Part shown: piece by piece, positions 31,401-32,916 of the stretch
How positions within the stretch are numbered: position 1 is the stretch's first letter
Layout of the letters: every line of letters begins with the position of its first letter
Origin: Acanthamoeba sp. SK_2022b
Taxonomy: Eukaryota > Discosea > Longamoebia > Acanthamoebidae
DNA: 32,916 nucleotides
Direction of reading: 5' to 3'
Assembly (NCBI GenBank): GCA_027943245.1
Contig: JANDJZ010000788.1
Location: 1 to 32,916 of the forward strand
Notes under the pieces: model-generated
Seen by the model: only the letters and a program-made list of their open reading frames with translations
Database searches by the model: none
Told to the model about the DNA's origin: nothing
Translations under genes and position numbers: made by a program

Positions 31401-32916
31401 TCGCGAGGGCCGAGCAGATCGGACTCGAGGAGAGCGAGCCCCTGCTGGCGGCCGGCCGACAGGAGCTGCAGAGGATCTACCAGGAGGAGGAGCTCGTGGC
31501 GGCCCTCCTCAACGCGCTGGCCGTCGGCATGGCCACGCGCACGAGCGAGACGACGTGGGACCACGCCGCGATCGACGCCCACACTCTTGGGTCGGCCATC
31601 TACGCCGCCGAGTCGTTCGGCTTCCGCACCGAGCAGGGCAAGCTCACCCTCGACGAGGCCAAGGTCATCGTCGAGATCAGGCAGAACCTGGCCGCCGACG
31701 ACTACGAGTCCCTCTCCATGACCCTCAAGAAGGCCACCACCACCCTCTCCAAGAACAGCATGTCCCAGTCGACCAAGACCGAGATCGGTACGCGTGCCCG
31801 ACCAGATCGACTCTCGCCCTCCCCTCCCCCCCCGCCTTGCGTGCGCGCCATGTGCGTGTTGTTGACTCCATTCGTTCCGGCCAACGACAGACGAGGCCTA
31901 CCAGGAGCTGTCGCACAACACGGCCGTGAACGACCTGATCGATAAGGTGGTGCAAGCCATCCAGGAGCACGACCAGGAGATGCTCGACTACGCCGTCCAG
32001 CAGGCCGACTCCCTGCGCATCACCGACCGACCAGAGATGATGCAGGGTGCGCCCCCCCCTCCCCCCATTTACTCCTGCCCGAGCTTGCAACCAATCACAG
32101 GCGCGCCGACTCACGCTCGTTGGTTGCCTCGTCGCAGCTGCCGAGCTGTTGAACAGGATCGTCAACGCGCGCGCGCTGCTGCGGGAGGGCATCACCAACG
32201 TCAACCAGGCGCAGCTGGAGACGGCCCTCGCCGACGCCGCCTCGTTTGCCTACACGCGCGAGGAGGTGCCCACGGCCCAGCAGCTGCTGGACCGCATCTA
32301 CGCCATCAACCACGACGCCGACGTCGGTCTCTACTACATGGAGAGGGAGCCCCTCGAGCGCGCCTGGGCGGGCGCGCAGGAGATCAACCTCAACACGCCG
32401 CAGATCGATGAGGTCAAGAACGTGTTGGCCAACGACGAGCAGAAGTTCATCCAGGAGCAGCTCAAGACTGCCAACAGGTGCGCCCATCTACTCCTCCCGA
32501 GTTTCTTTTTTGTTTTTTTCTTCTTTTAAATCATAATTTATCCATTTATTTGTTTCATTTAGTACACATATTAAAATGGTTAATTAATTTTCTCTGTGTG
32601 CAGGTTGGGCGATCAGGGCCGGGCCATCCGTCTCAACATCAAGCTCAAGGAGATCTTCTTCGGCCAGTTCGGCAAGATGTTCGTCTTCGAGCAGTTCGGC
32701 GGCCTGCGAAAGCCCGAGGACTTTGCCAAGGCCAAGCTCCTCGGCAGGGAGGCCCTCAAGCTGGGCATGTTCAAGTGGACTAAGGCCCCCATCCCCACCT
32801 CCCTCACAAACCTCGACCCGCTCGCCGTCAAGAACGCTACCCGCCTCTTCAAGAACGTCCTCGGCTTCATGGGCGACCGGTAATGCTGCGGCCTTCCCTT
32901 CTCTCCCTCCCTCCCT
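27213..32916 (+). CDS. Unconventional myosin heavy chain: WW, motor, IQ, helical tail, start of MyTH4 (3' partial)
   Basis: Exons: 27213-27335, 27434-27538, 27650-27802, 27975-28145, 28222-28363, 28574-28746, 28853-29010, 29094-29370, 29459-29942, 30034-30235, 30310-30459, 30541-30647, 30762-31252, 31358-31787, 31891-32046, 32138-32477 and 32604-32879 onward. Residues 1-35 are a WW domain (GWRQYFTAEGNAYYYN, GETSWDPP). The motor has GESGAGKT (about 189), NNNSSRFGK (about 238), DIFGFEIF (about 464) and YIRCIKPN. One IQ motif (IQAGVRRMFAKR) sits near 776. The tail has degenerate helical repeats and ends in PIPTSLTNLDPLAVKN, ATRLFKNVLGFMGDR, which looks like the first helices of a MyTH4 domain. 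An apparent TAA (32881-32883) overlaps a good donor, CG|GTAATG, so translation probably continues past the window. It resembles the Acanthamoeba high-molecular-weight myosin (myosin IV), but that match is from memory. Confidence 0.9.
28389..28473. repeat. Dinucleotide arrays (CT)n then (CA)n
   Basis: About 26 bases of CT followed by about 59 of CA, within myosin intron 5 (28364-28573). Confidence 0.95.

Noticed and set aside
1..32916. CRISPR arrays, bacterial operons, rRNA or integrated giant-virus genes
   Set aside because: No spaced repeats, no intron-free gene clusters and no virus hallmark genes were seen. The genes are intron-rich and eukaryotic.

Overview
The window is protist nuclear DNA and looks like Acanthamoeba. 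It is GC-rich and gene-dense. Its genes are cut by many short introns (about 50-150 bases), most with donors of the form G|GTACN. The proteins are typical of a free-living amoeba: a ROCO kinase, an unconventional myosin with a WW domain, a BAR protein and a TatD nuclease. Gene models were built by joining exons so that every splice phase agrees. The organism call is inference from style and content, not from a search.

Layout, left to right. (1) 1-2195, minus: a phytanoyl-CoA-dioxygenase-like protein that runs into HEAT repeats and off the left edge. (2) 2277-7900, minus: a nearly full-length L1-like non-LTR retrotransposon with a perfect 17-bp target duplication, inserted just upstream of the start of gene 1. 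(3) 7918-11003: poor in recognisable genes, with imperfect duplications and one possible broken, spliced gene at about 8539-9523. An exon-like plus-strand fragment at 11004-11225 overlaps the 3' end of the next gene. (4) 11215-12824, minus: complete TATDN1-type nuclease, 11 exons. (5) 13348-15541, minus: homologue of L-erythro-3,5-diaminohexanoate dehydrogenase, an enzyme best known from bacterial lysine fermentation. (6) 15765-21758, minus: ROCO kinase with a Rho-like N-terminal domain, LRRs, Roc, COR carrying an embedded SH3, a TKL-type kinase and a second SH3. Its open frame can be spliced without a break into gene 5. (7) 23074-23640, plus: small intronless gene, probably mitochondrial, unidentified. 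(8) 24002-26440, minus: BAR-domain protein with a Ser/Pro-rich tail. (9) 27213 to the right edge, plus: myosin with an N-terminal WW domain, one IQ motif, a long helical tail and the first residues of a MyTH4 domain. The gene almost certainly continues beyond the window.

The most interesting points are: the retrotransposon insertion in the PhyH promoter; a damaged retroelement reading frame in which all three in-frame stops are TGA; a set of GC-AG introns sharing the donor AAG|GCACG, one of which competes with a GT donor inside the myosin motor; the unusual ROCO architecture and its possible fusion to the lysine-catabolism enzyme; and a suspected intron without an AG acceptor in the BAR gene. 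Genes 8 and 9 are divergent from a shared 772-bp region, 6 and 7 from a 1.3-kb region, and 7 and 8 are convergent. ROCO, BAR protein and myosin all act in actin and membrane signalling, but nothing here shows that they are co-regulated.
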